Positions 46,701-56,061 of a stretch of DNA of 64,000 bases are shown here, in pieces (positions within the stretch are counted from its first letter, which is position 1; every line of letters begins with the position of its first letter). Position numbers and translations under genes: made by a program. This DNA comes from Tilletiaria anomala UBC 951 (Eukaryota > Basidiomycota > Exobasidiomycetes > Georgefischeriales > Tilletiariaceae): the NCBI RefSeq assembly GCF_000711695.1, contig NW_013546984.1:1-64000 (forward strand), given 5' to 3'. The notes under the pieces were generated by a model. That model saw only the letters and a program-made list of their open reading frames with translations. It made no database searches and was not told the DNA's origin.

Positions 46701-47729
46701 CTTGCTGGCCTCACTGGGGTCGCGGACGAGCTTGCAGAGGTTCTCGACGACGATGACGGTTGAGCGCTGCACACTCTGATTGCGCTCGTTAAGTGCGCGC
46801 GACAACAGGGGAACCATGACGGCAAGCGCGGGGCCGGTGACCTCGGCAACAAAGGTGCAAGATGAGAGCTTCTTGATGCACTCGGGAACCGTGTCCGGGC
46901 GGGCCATGCAGCCGACGAGGTCCGGGATGAAGGGGCGCAGGTCGGCGTTCTCGAGCGTGTTGGAGCAGACCTTATTGGCCGCCTTGACGGCCTGCTTGCT
47001 GATCTCGGCCTTGGTCTCGTGCATAGCATTGGTGAGGACGGGGATAAGGTCCTCGAGCGCATCGCCGACCTGCTCGGCGCGTGCGGCGCTGAGGCGTGCG
47101 ATGAGCTTCAATGCACCGACCTTAGCCTGCCACTTGGCGGCGCCATCGCGCAGCGTCGCGCACAGCAGCTCGAGAACGTCTAGCGCAGCCTCGGGTGGGG
47201 CAAGTGCGAGGAGGGCCGCGGCGGCCTGCTCGGCGGCAGGGCGGACGACAGCGTCAGCCTTGTCGGCATGCAGGTCGAGCATGGCGGGCAGCTGCTGCGG
47301 CAGCAGCCACGGGTCGGCGCCGCCTTGCTTGAGCTGCTGCTGCGCGAGCGCCTCGATGGCGAGTGCGGCAGCCTCGCGCTCGTACACATTCTTCTTGTTT
47401 GCCGCGGCGGAGAGCAGCGACGCAAGGATGCCGTGCGTGGCGAGCAGGCGCATGCCGCCGGGGTGTGTGGCGACGTGCGCGGCGAGTGCCGCAGCGGCGT
47501 CCGTGCACTCTTCGCGCGACGGCGCAGTGTACAGTGTGTGCAGCAGCGGCTGCACATCGGGAGCGGCAAGCTGCAGCGCAGCGCTCGACGCGTCGCCCGC
47601 AGCTGCGGCGCCGGCACGCGGATCGGCGGCGGCCGCGCCAGCGGGCTGGGGCTTACCGGGAAGGCCATTAGGGGCGGCGGCGGCGGCGCTGGCCGATTTA
47701 CTGCCGGTGATCTTGAGTGCGGATGGCAT
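43739..47729 (-). CDS. TEF3: Translation elongation factor 3 (ABC-F type ATPase)
   Basis: EF-3 is the fungal ribosome ATPase that helps release deacyl-tRNA from the E site and deliver eEF1A-tRNA. Exons (minus): 47729-45776, 45701-45662, 45579-45174, 45078-44577, 44486-44403, 44305-44298 and 44227-43739, giving 1160 residues. An Ala-rich extension precedes HEAT repeats. ABC1 has GQNGSGKSTLLK, LSGGWKMKLELA and ADILLLDEPTNHLD, spread over exons 1-3. ABC2 has GRNGQGKT-TMIKCL, LSGGQKVKVVLA and VLILDEPSNFLD. The chromodomain-like insertion (IEYIVGRSKLKKSFQYEIKW) within ABC2 is the hallmark of EF-3. The C terminus has the basic KKKKKMTRNEKKAQEERRR before an acidic end. Exon 6 is 8 nt and supplies Asn-Pro-Gln between ALWN and VLILDEP, restoring phase. 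TATATA-like DNA lies about 310 bp upstream (48037-48050). The gene is head-to-head with ACR3. Confidence 0.97.
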
Positions 47730-48471
47730 CCTCTCCGTCTGTGGGTCGTGTTGGAGAGAGGTCCGTGGGATGTCTCGGATGAGGTTCGGGAGGAGGGCCT
47801 CCTCGTTCGAGGCGAGGGCTGCCTGGAAGATGCAAAGGGAGAGAGGGGGAACAGGCAGGAGGGTAGAGACAGATGTTGCGCTGCTGTTCTTCGATTTTCC
47901 AATTTTCCCCAGTGCGTAGGCGTAGATGACGCTGTCGTGTTGTGTCTCTGAAAGTGTCCAGACGAGACGGGCTACAGGGTGAGCGACGACGAGGTCCTGC
48001 GTATGGATGGAGGGATTCCCCCCATCAACCGAACCACATATACATATATACCAACCCCATTGTGATTGATTGTTTTCTCTCTCTCGTTGCGCGCAAAAAT
48101 TTCCAGTCAGCTGCACCAAAAATAAAAGAAAGAATGCCCTGCGCGGCGGCGCAGGGCAGTTGAAAGAAATAGCAAACACGGGACCCGGGACTCGGGACTC
48201 GGCAGTAGTCGGGTCGAATCGTGCCATTAGGTGAGCGGGATCTCGGCGATCAAATGGCTTGTATGATGAATACATTCACCACAGCGAGCGGCACACGAAT
48301 CCCCACAGCCTGCGCCCCTCGACCAGCTTGTACTTCTCCGTCGCGATGGCCAGCGTGCAAGCATGCGTATATTGCTGTTGGACGTGCTAGTACCTGACGC
48401 ATAACTCGTCAGGCCCCTTTTGCAAGCCTCTATAGCTCCCTCGTCCGTCTTAACCTCCCACCACCGCCACC
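47730..48471. promoter_or_regulatory. Divergent promoter region, EF-3 / ACR3
   Basis: 742 bp between divergent starts. CATATACATATATA at 48037-48050 is a plausible TATA region for EF-3. A pyrimidine-rich stretch lies at about 48070-48095. GGGACTCGGGACTCGG at about 48184-48200 is a short direct repeat of unknown use. The ACR3 start has a strong context (CCACCATGCCC). Confidence 0.5.
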
Positions 48472-49953
48472 ATGCCCGCCACCCATGCGCAGCCGAGGAG
48501 GAGCAATGCGCAGATTGCCCTTGGTACGTGCGGCAGCGTAAAGCCCCTCTCCAGAGTCGGAGCGGCGCACGCTGAAGTGCACTCTGATCCTTCTCTCTCT
48601 TTCGGCAGGCGTCTGGGGTAGCTTGAGCTGGCTCGACCGCCTTCTGTCCCTCTTCATCCTCATCGCCATGGTCCTCGGCGTGCTGATTGGCGAGTTCGCG
48701 CCGCAGGCCCGCGAGCGTCTCGCTGGCACCGGCGCAGGCACACTGCAGGGCGTCTCAGCGCCGCTCGTTGTCGGCCTGCTCGTCATGATGTGGCCGATCC
48801 TGACCAAGGTCCATTACGAGCGATTCCCCCAGCTGCTGCGCTCCGCCAACCTATGGGCGCAAATCACGCTGTCGCTCCTGCTCAACTGGCTCATCGCGCC
48901 GCTGCTCATGCTCGCCCTCGCAGAGGCGACCCTCCCGGACCTCCCCACGTACCGCACCGGCATCGTCCTTGTCGGCCTCGCCCGCTGCATCGCCATGGTC
49001 ATGGTCTGGACGAACATCGCCAAGGGCGAGCCGGACATGTGCGCGATCCTCGTCATCGTCAACTCGGCCCTGCAGATAGTTCTCTATGCGCCCATGGCCG
49101 TGCTCTTCATCGACGTCATCTCAAACGCCCAGGAGCACGTCCACCTCGAGTATAGCAAGACGGCGATCGCAGTTCTCATCGTGCGCCCTCACCCTGCTTC
49201 CACATTTCGAGTGCAATACGCTAACACCTCCCTTCCTCTCCCTCTCTCTAGTACCTTGGAATCCCACTGTCCGCCGGCGTTCTGACGCGCTTCAGCATGC
49301 AGCGCCTGCTCGGCACACGGCGCTTTGACACACACTTTCTGCCGTACTTTGGCATTCTCAGCCTCGTAGGTCTGCTCTACACCATCCTCATCATCTTTGC
49401 TTCCCAGTCCAAGCACATCCTCCGCAACCTCGGCCCCAGCTTTCGTACCATCGTGCCCCTCGTGCTGTACTTTTCCATTATGTGGAGCGCGACATTCGCC
49501 TTCATCTACGCGCTCAACAGGCGCGCTAGCAGAAACAAGGGCACAGGAAGGGCATTCGCATCGCTTCCGGCGCCAGCGTGCGTCACATGGGACTACCAGG
49601 CCGCCGTCCTGCAATCCTTCACCGCCGCGTCAAACAACTTTGAGCTGGCCATCGCCGTCGCCGTTGCCATCTACGGTGCCGACTCGGACCAAGCGCTCGC
49701 CGCGACCGTCGGTCCGCTCGTTGAGATCCCCGTCCTGCTCCTCCTCACCTGGCTCTCGCTTTTCTTCCGCGCCAGGCTCAACTGGGGCGACGGCGGCGGC
49801 GCTGTACCTCGATGCAGCACAATGAACCAGCAGGGAAACGTTGAGAAGACGGCGGCGGAGAACGCAGAGAAGGAATGCAGCTCAGATGAGGAGCGCCCTG
49901 GCGATCCTGCGAAATCGAGCGCTTTCGCGATTGTGGATGGCGAGAAGCAGTAG
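48472..49953 (+). CDS. ACR3: ACR3-family arsenite exporter
   Basis: This is a plasma-membrane arsenite/proton antiporter of about 441 residues that exports As(III), and in some fungi Sb(III). Exons are 48472-48523, 48609-49180 and 49252-49953, joined in phases 1 and 0. Ten hydrophobic segments can be counted. Family signatures are complete: WPILTKVHYERFPQLL, LPTYRTGIVLVGLARCIAMV with the essential cysteine (about residue 144), VNSALQIVLYAPMAVLF, and AASNNFELAIAVAVAIYG with the conserved glutamate (about 339). The loop with KGTGRAFASLPAP and the acidic C-terminal tail (EKECSSDEERPGDPA) are longer than in yeast Acr3. No arsenate reductase, ArsH or regulator gene is nearby. The first exon has only 17 codons; it is supported by the GTACGT donor and by phase. 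Confidence 0.96.
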
Positions 49954-50585
49954 CAAGCAATGCACTAACATCATGATACGGCTGCGAGCAAGGCAGCCAG
50001 CCGTATTCGTACATAATGAATGGATCCGGAGTATTTATTACGCCAACTGGGGCACGTTCTGTAGCAATATCGTCATCGGTCCTCATCGCATGCAGTATTG
50101 CAGTAGACGTATGAATGGTACAGGAATACACTGTCCAATGAAGGGACTGCTTTGGGGTTTGGCATTGCACACGCGAATAGGCTTTCGAGAAACATCTCCA
50201 AGCTCGCTTTTTTCTTTCTTTGATCCAGAGGTGTGGCTAAGAGTAGGAGGTCGTAAGTGTAGAAAGTGCCTGGATCTAATCAACGTCCGCATCTTCTGAT
50301 CAACACTAGACTCTCAGCTCAGAGCACCAACACGTCCACAAATTAGGGCTGGTTCTTCAACACCGCCGGCCCTTCCGAAAGAAGCGCAGCACCATACGCT
50401 CTCGCACGCTTGACACCAGCAGCCAGCTGCTCCTCCGGTTGCAAAGCGTCGGCGCGACGATCCACGCCCGCGCAGCAGCGCACGCCAAGTCGCACCGCGC
50501 TTCTGTACAGCGACGACAAGGTGCGATTATCCTGCAAGGACGAGAGGAGGGGCGCCTGAGGGCAGCGCGATCAACTCTTTTCACC
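49954..50585. other. Spacer between ACR3 and ceramide glucosyltransferase
   Basis: About 630 bp holding the ACR3 3' end and the promoter of the glucosyltransferase gene. No motif-bearing open frame. No TATA box is clear. Confidence 0.5.
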
Positions 50586-52257
50586 ATGACGACCGCTTTT
50601 CTAGCACATCTGTTGGCATGGGCATGCCTGGCATGGTACGCGACCATCTGGTCCATATGCCTGCTCGGCCTCTCCATTGCGTGGACGTACTACATGCCGC
50701 CGGTGCCCCCTTCACCCTTGTCACATGCGCACGAAGGCTCGCCAGATCCCGAGGTGCCCGGCTTGACGATCATACGCCCTCTCTCAGGGCTGGACTACAA
50801 CCTCTTCGCGAATCTCTGCTCAGCATTCGAGCTGCAATATCCCAAGGACAAGCTCGAGATCCTCATGAGCGTCAAGCACGAGAGCGATCAGGCGCTCCGA
50901 GTCGCTAGGGAGGTCAAGGAACGGTATCCGGGCGTCAAGAGCGGGATTATTGTTGGTAAGATCATGCGTGCTTCCGCAAAGACAGGGAAGCGCGACGGAC
51001 TGACCGTAGATACACCGTACAATGCCTCCCAGGCGACGAAGACGCAGGAGTGAATCCGAAGATCAACAATCTGGTGCGGCCGTTTGCGCAGGCTACCTTT
51101 GACCTCATCTGGGTGCTCGACAGTCAAGTCTGGCTGCCGCCAGGCGCAGCAGGCCGAGCTGTGCAGACCTTCCTGCTTCCCCCGCCGCCGCGTTTCCTCC
51201 GTCGGCGACCGCATGGCGCGCGCATCGGCCTCGTTCATCACGTCCCGCTGGGTGTGAACGCGATGAGCGCGTGGGGGAGCCAGATCGAGCGCGTCTTCCT
51301 CTCCACCACGCACGCTAAGATGTACCTCGCCATCAACGCACTCGCCATCGACAGCTGCGTCATGGGTAAGAGCAACATTTACCGCAAATCCGACCTGGGC
51401 CAGGTGCCCGATGACTTCTTTGGCGTCGACGCGTCTGGCAGCCGCGGCGAAGCTGGCGCCATCGGCAGCCGCGCGTTCAGCGCCCCGCGCCCGAAGGCGA
51501 CACATCCTACGCAGCACGATGGGGTTACATCCGTCATCAAGACCACTGCGCGCCCGCTTGCGCGCTTTGGCATATACCTCGCCGAGGACAACATGCTCGC
51601 GCTCTCGCTCTGGCGCGCGCCGCTGCACCTCGCGCACGCCATCGCGCAGGGCGACGTTGCGCACACCACTGTCGGCGACATCGCGACGTTGCAGGCGTAC
51701 GCCGAGCGCCGCATGCGCTGGATACGCGTCCGCAAACACATGGTCGCTGCTGCCACGTACGCCGAGCCATTCACGGAGAGCATCATCGCCGGCATGCTGG
51801 GCCTGTATGCTTTTCGTTATTTCGCGCTTCCATCGCTATTAACTATAGAAATAGAAAGGGGAGGCTACTCTGCGTGGATCAGCAGAGGGTGTACCCTCGT
51901 GTTCCTCGCGTCCCATTTCAGCCTCTGGCACCTCGTCGACCGCGGCGTCCTATTCGCGCTGTCGGGAGGCAATCCGCTGCCAAAGGATGAGCAGCTCCTA
52001 TTCACCGCCGCATGGGTCCTGCGTGAGCTCTTAGCCCTGCCCATCTGGCTGTGGGCCATATTAGGATCGACAGGTAAGCCAAAGTGTTTGCCTCCTTGCA
52101 TGGAGTCAACATGACGCTTACCACCTCTTCATGGGCCGCAGTCAATTGGCGAGGCCAGCAATACAGGATCCTCTCTTCGGGCAGAGCCGCAGAGCTCCGT
52201 GTGCGACCACGATGGCGAGGTGTCTCGGAGCGCGACCCCTTCCTAGACGATCGATGA
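50586..52257 (+). CDS. Ceramide glucosyltransferase (glucosylceramide synthase, GT21)
   Basis: The enzyme transfers glucose from UDP-Glc to ceramide in the Golgi/ER membrane, making fungal glucosylceramide. Exons are 50586-50955, 51048-52073 and 52142-52257 (503 residues), both junctions joining G to the next two bases. An N-terminal membrane anchor (ACLAWYATIWSICLLGLSIA) precedes the catalytic domain. Motifs of processive beta-glycosyltransferases are present: GLTIIRPLSGLDYNLFANL, GVNPKINNLVRPFAQATFDL, the WVLDSQVWLPP acidic motif, LAEDNMLALSLW, and RRMRWIRVRK corresponding to (Q/R)xxRW. A fungal insertion (about 245-290) between KSDLGQVPDDFFGVDA and the catalytic Asp region is Ala/Arg-rich. 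The C terminus has two or three membrane segments and ends VNWRGQQYRILSSGRAA plus a tail. It is convergent with ALG8, with stops 62 bp apart. Confidence 0.93.
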
Positions 52258-52319
52258 CATATTGATGATGATCGGCTGGGGTTTGACGCATCGGGTAGCA
52301 GCGTCTAAATACAATCGCT

Positions 52320-54424
52320 TCACCCTCGTTTTACTTTGGCGGCTTGCGGCATGCGCTCGCCGAAGTCTTTTTGCAAATAGAGCACAGAGAGCTTGACCCA
52401 CGTCCAGACGACGCCGACGGCGCAATATACGCTTGTAAGCATGAGTGGCAAAAACTCGAGCGCTGGTGCCGGCGGCGCCGCTGCCGCTGTTGAGTGTGCG
52501 CCCATAGCAATCCCGAGAGCGGCTGCTGCAGGTGCGACAGCATTTGCAGACGAGGTAATGACGTCGCCAAGCTGTGCTGAGGCTGCTGCGAATACGTCTC
52601 CCGGCACATCCCAGCCGGCGCCGCCGTTCGACGTCAACTGCACGGCTGGCGTGACGATGGATATCGCGCTACTCGTGAGCATTCCGGACGCTGGGGTCGC
52701 GGTATTGGCTACTGAGGCAAGCGGCATCAAAAGTGGATGGATGATGGCTGTGTAAAAGAGCACGAGAGGGAAGCAAGCTAGATAGGCGGTTTCGAGGGCG
52801 TGCAGCACGAATCCGAGATTTGATGGGATCGGTCTGAAGACCTTCCTCGATAGAGCGCCGAGCACGATGACGAGCCAGAGCGCAGTGTAGGTGACTTTAA
52901 TGGGCGTCTCAGCCGGTTGAAAAAGCAATGGAAAGAGCGAGAAGCAGCCCGCAACGCTGAGCAGAACAAATACGCGATAGTGATCATAATCGTCGACGGC
53001 GAGGTAGGTGAGCGGGAGCAAGATCATAAGGATCGCCTTCTCGTGGACGTGCCATCCAAAAAGGAACGATGCGAATCCGCAGAGTGTGATGCACGAGATG
53101 AAAGACTTGTACGTCGGTGCTCGCCAGAGCTTTGTCATGTACGCTGTCATGACAAGCGTCGTAACGAGGAAGCAGGTGCGAGGCGCGACATTGGGCAGCA
53201 GAGTGAAATCTGTGTTGCCCACCAGGCCTCTGGATGCCGAGGCGAAGCCAGTCGATGAGGCTTTTGCGAAATTTTGCTGCAAACCAATTGGCAGGAATCG
53301 GATGAGCGAGCGCTGACGCCGAACGACCAGCAGCAACACCCTGTCTACGGCCGTGTACAATGCCCAAAAGTTCGGTGCCCAGTATGCATGGTTCAGGCCT
53401 CGACTGAACGGGAACATGCGCGAGAGCATCTGCGCGACCACCCCGAAAGATCCCGCTTCGTGCTTGAAGCCAGACACCATGAGCGGCAGAAGGCTGACCG
53501 CAAAGGGTGCGAGGGTGAATGCACCGAGAGTGACGAGACGCTCGATCGCAGCTGGCATTGTACGTAAGGTTGAGCCTGGCGGGTAGACGTACGATCGTAG
53601 CAAATAGACGAAGTACGCCGGCGCCACATACATGTATATGTGTTTGAAATTGAGCAGGCTTGAGAATAAGAGCGCGCACAGCAACGGCTTATTCTGGTTT
53701 GCGATGGTATTGCAATTATGTTATGTTAGCATCCGGTGCAGAAGCCAGAAACCGCTCCTCTCACCTCTTGCGCAGCCCACATGGACCAGAACAGGATCCC
53801 GAAAAGGAAACCATTGTACTGGAAATGGATGTGATCGATGATAATGAGCCCCGGATGAAGAAGGAGGCTCGCTGCCATCAGTCTCTTTCTGCTCTCGTCC
53901 TCTAATGGCGCTGCTCCGGTGGCTACATCGGCACGGCTTGGACGGCTGAGCGCTAGCAAACTCGCGGCATAGACGAGTTCGGTTACCACAACCGTCGCTC
54001 TCATGTACCCTTTTGCAAGTCCCGCCGAGTGCCCTATCCCGTCGTGTAAGGAGACTATCAACGGGTCGAAGAGCAGCGCTGGAAGCGCCAAGAACCAGCT
54101 CAGCCACGCGAAGAATGGAGGATAGTCCAGCGTGGCATTGGGAGACGACGCATCAAAGTACCACTCGCACACAGGTAGCGTGCGCGTGATAGCAAGCCAG
54201 TTGCGATGCACTTCGAAGTCCGTGCTGAGGTAGCTGTTCGTGCCGACAAGGGCTTTCACGAGGGTGCTGAGTGTTAGTAGCACCCTGTCTGTCGGATCTA
54301 GCCATGGTCGCGATGGTTGGGCCTTGCTGATAGTGCTACCCCCCGAGTACGACACGTCTCTTGCGCCTAGTCGAGAGCCTTGCAGCAGCACGACTCTATC
54401 AGTCGCACCGTTGATCGATGTCAT
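52320..54424 (-). CDS. ALG8: Dolichyl-P-Glc:Glc1Man9GlcNAc2-PP-dolichol glucosyltransferase (ALG8)
   Basis: The enzyme adds the second glucose to the lipid-linked N-glycan precursor in the ER lumen, using dolichyl-phosphate glucose. Exons are 54424-53765 and 53693-52320, joined in phase 0 at WAAQE-NKPLLCA (677 residues). The ALG6/ALG8 signature is clear: YLSTDFEVHRNWLAIT, TLDYPPFFAWLSWFLALP and IIDHIHFQYNGFLFGILF. RNWLAIT with WYF fits ALG8 better than ALG6. Later FKHIYMYVAPAYFVYLLRSY, RMFPFSRGLNHAYWAPNFWA and FLFGWHVHEKAILMILLPL match the family. Ten or more membrane segments are visible. An unusual Ala/Ser/Thr/Pro-rich loop (about 555-630) precedes the last membrane segment. The C terminus KVKRG fits a KxKxx ER-retrieval signal. 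It is head-to-head with SNF8. Confidence 0.95.
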
Positions 54425-54729
54425 GGTGGCCAGTACTGCTGACAGAACTCAGCTGCCGCACATGTGAATGGACGAACTCTCTATGTGCGGGCATTGAGGT
54501 GTTTGGAATGGAGAGAGGTGGAGCACAAAAGTGTTGGCTTAATGTCTTGATGACGCGCGTGATTCCTCTTCGCGATCGTACGCGAGGCGGGTTTGTGATG
54601 TAGCTAGCCATCAAAACGACGCTGAAGAGCCAATTCATTCGACCTTACATACGTCATTGCCGTCGACCGTTAGTCTAGCGGCATGTCGTGAGCTGAACAC
54701 GAGGCAATCAAGCATATCCGGCCTTCACA
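54425..54729. promoter_or_regulatory. Bidirectional promoter, ALG8 / SNF8
   Basis: Only 305 bp separate the two divergent start codons, so the promoters must be shared or overlapping. No TATA box is seen. Both genes are housekeeping membrane-traffic/ER genes. Confidence 0.5.
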
Positions 54730-55686
54730 ATGCGACGAGGACCGGGCATTGCAGCGCTCGACCGCTCTGCCTATTCATCTGCCCAGTACTCCTTGCTCGG
54801 AGACAGCTTGACCAATTTACAGCTGACAGAGTTGCGGTCCCAGCTCGACACTTTTGCCAATGCCTTGCGAAGCTTCGCATCCAGTCATCGAAATGACATC
54901 AGACGTGATCCCGCCTTTCGCCATGCGTTCCAGAAGATGTGTGTTTCGATTGGGGTCGACCCGCTCGCCGGAGCTCCGTCCTCTGCAAGCGGTGCCAGCA
55001 GCAGGGGCGGTGCGGCAGGCAAGATGGCCGGCCTCTGGAACAATCTACTTGGGCTTGGTGACTGGCAGTATGAGCTCGGTATCCAAGTTGTTGACGTATG
55101 CATCAGCACACGTCATCTGAACGGCGGCCTTATCGAGATGCAAGATATGATCAACCGTGTCACCCTGCTGCGAACCGGCAAGAGCGTGACGGTGCGCAGT
55201 ACAGATGAAAGCTCCAAAGAGGCCCTCATTTCCGAAGAAGACGTCATCCGATCCGTCAAAACATTGCAGCCTCTCGGCGCCGGCTATGAGGTGGTCACCA
55301 TAGGAGCCAAGCGCTTTGTTCGGTCGGTGCCAAAGGAGCTCGACACCGATTCCACAGTCATCCTCGCCATTCTCTCCGCCACCAATTCTCGCGCTTTGCG
55401 CGATGTACAAGGCATCCCGTACATCACGTTGGACTCGCTTATGCCCCCCAACTCGACGCTAGTGGCCCCTGGTCTCGGGGCAGGGGGCAAGTCAGCATGG
55501 ACAGAAGAAAGGGCGATTGCGGCTCTGCAAGACATGTCCTCCAAGTCTGGCATGCTTTGGGTGGACGAAGGCACTTATCCGGTACGATACTACTCGCTTG
55601 GAGTCGCAGAGGGCATCTGGTCTACAGGAAGCAAGGTCCAGGATGACTGTTCGCTCTCGTCCTTTCTTGCCGAGTCACAGATGTGA
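54730..55686 (+). CDS. SNF8: ESCRT-II subunit VPS22/SNF8
   Basis: This is a 318-residue intronless protein, the EAP30 subunit of ESCRT-II, which sorts ubiquitinated cargo into multivesicular endosomes. The start MRRGPGIAALDRSAYSS matches the strongly conserved MRRGVGIA N terminus. A helical hairpin follows (LRSQLDTFANALRSFASSHR). Next comes the signature RRDPAFRHAFQKMCVSIGVD, then a short Ala/Ser/Gly linker and WNNLLGLGDWQYELGIQVVD. Two winged-helix domains form the second half, including ISEEDVIRSVKTLQPLGAGY, MLWVDEG and WTEERAIAALQDM. The linker SASGASSRGGAAGK is longer than in yeast. The 5' neighbour ALG8 shares its promoter. The length and lack of introns are normal for the family. Confidence 0.96.
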   Translation: MRRGPGIAALDRSAYSSAQYSLLGDSLTNLQLTELRSQLDTFANALRSFASSHRNDIRRDPAFRHAFQKMCVSIGVDPLAGAPSSASGASSRGGAAGKMAGLWNNLLGLGDWQYELGIQVVDVCISTRHLNGGLIEMQDMINRVTLLRTGKSVTVRSTDESSKEALISEEDVIRSVKTLQPLGAGYEVVTIGAKRFVRSVPKELDTDSTVILAILSATNSRALRDVQGIPYITLDSLMPPNSTLVAPGLGAGGKSAWTEERAIAALQDMSSKSGMLWVDEGTYPVRYYSLGVAEGIWSTGSKVQDDCSLSSFLAESQM

Positions 55687-56061
55687 CAGATTGGCGAACA
55701 GTCATTACGTGTGGGAGCATTCGATAAATGTCATGTATCATACTTGAACTGTACCATTAAGGTCTGAATGTTGCTTTGAACAGTTCTCGCAGATGTTTGA
55801 TGAAGGTTCAAGAGCGTATCCTTGCCCACCAGGAGTTGAGACAACTACTATATAATAGTCAGGATGCGATAGTACACGACCAAGATTCGTTCGAGATGAT
55901 GCGCTTGGAATTATAGAAATATGTCCGTAGATGGTGCCTGATGGGCTCGGTATGGCTCAAGCAACGCTGATCGATGCTGATAGAAACAGTTCGAAGATGT
56001 CCATTTTCATACGGTGCCGTTTCCTTTGTTGCGTGTTCTAGCCATCAGTGGCTTGGCCCGC
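55687..56061. other. Convergent 3' region of SNF8 and the histidine kinase
   Basis: 375 bp between stops, AT-richer than the genes. No gene seen. AATTATAGAAATA at about 55910 could serve as a polyadenylation context. Confidence 0.5.

Noticed and set aside
46780-47919. 379-codon plus-strand open frame
   Set aside because: Antisense to the HEAT-repeat part of EF-3; Ala/Ser-rich text is typical of the reverse of a GC-rich exon.
6615-54424. Idea of an N-glycan glucose cluster (GH63 glucosidase I with ALG8)
   Set aside because: The two genes are about 43 kb apart with many unrelated genes between, so co-location is most likely chance.
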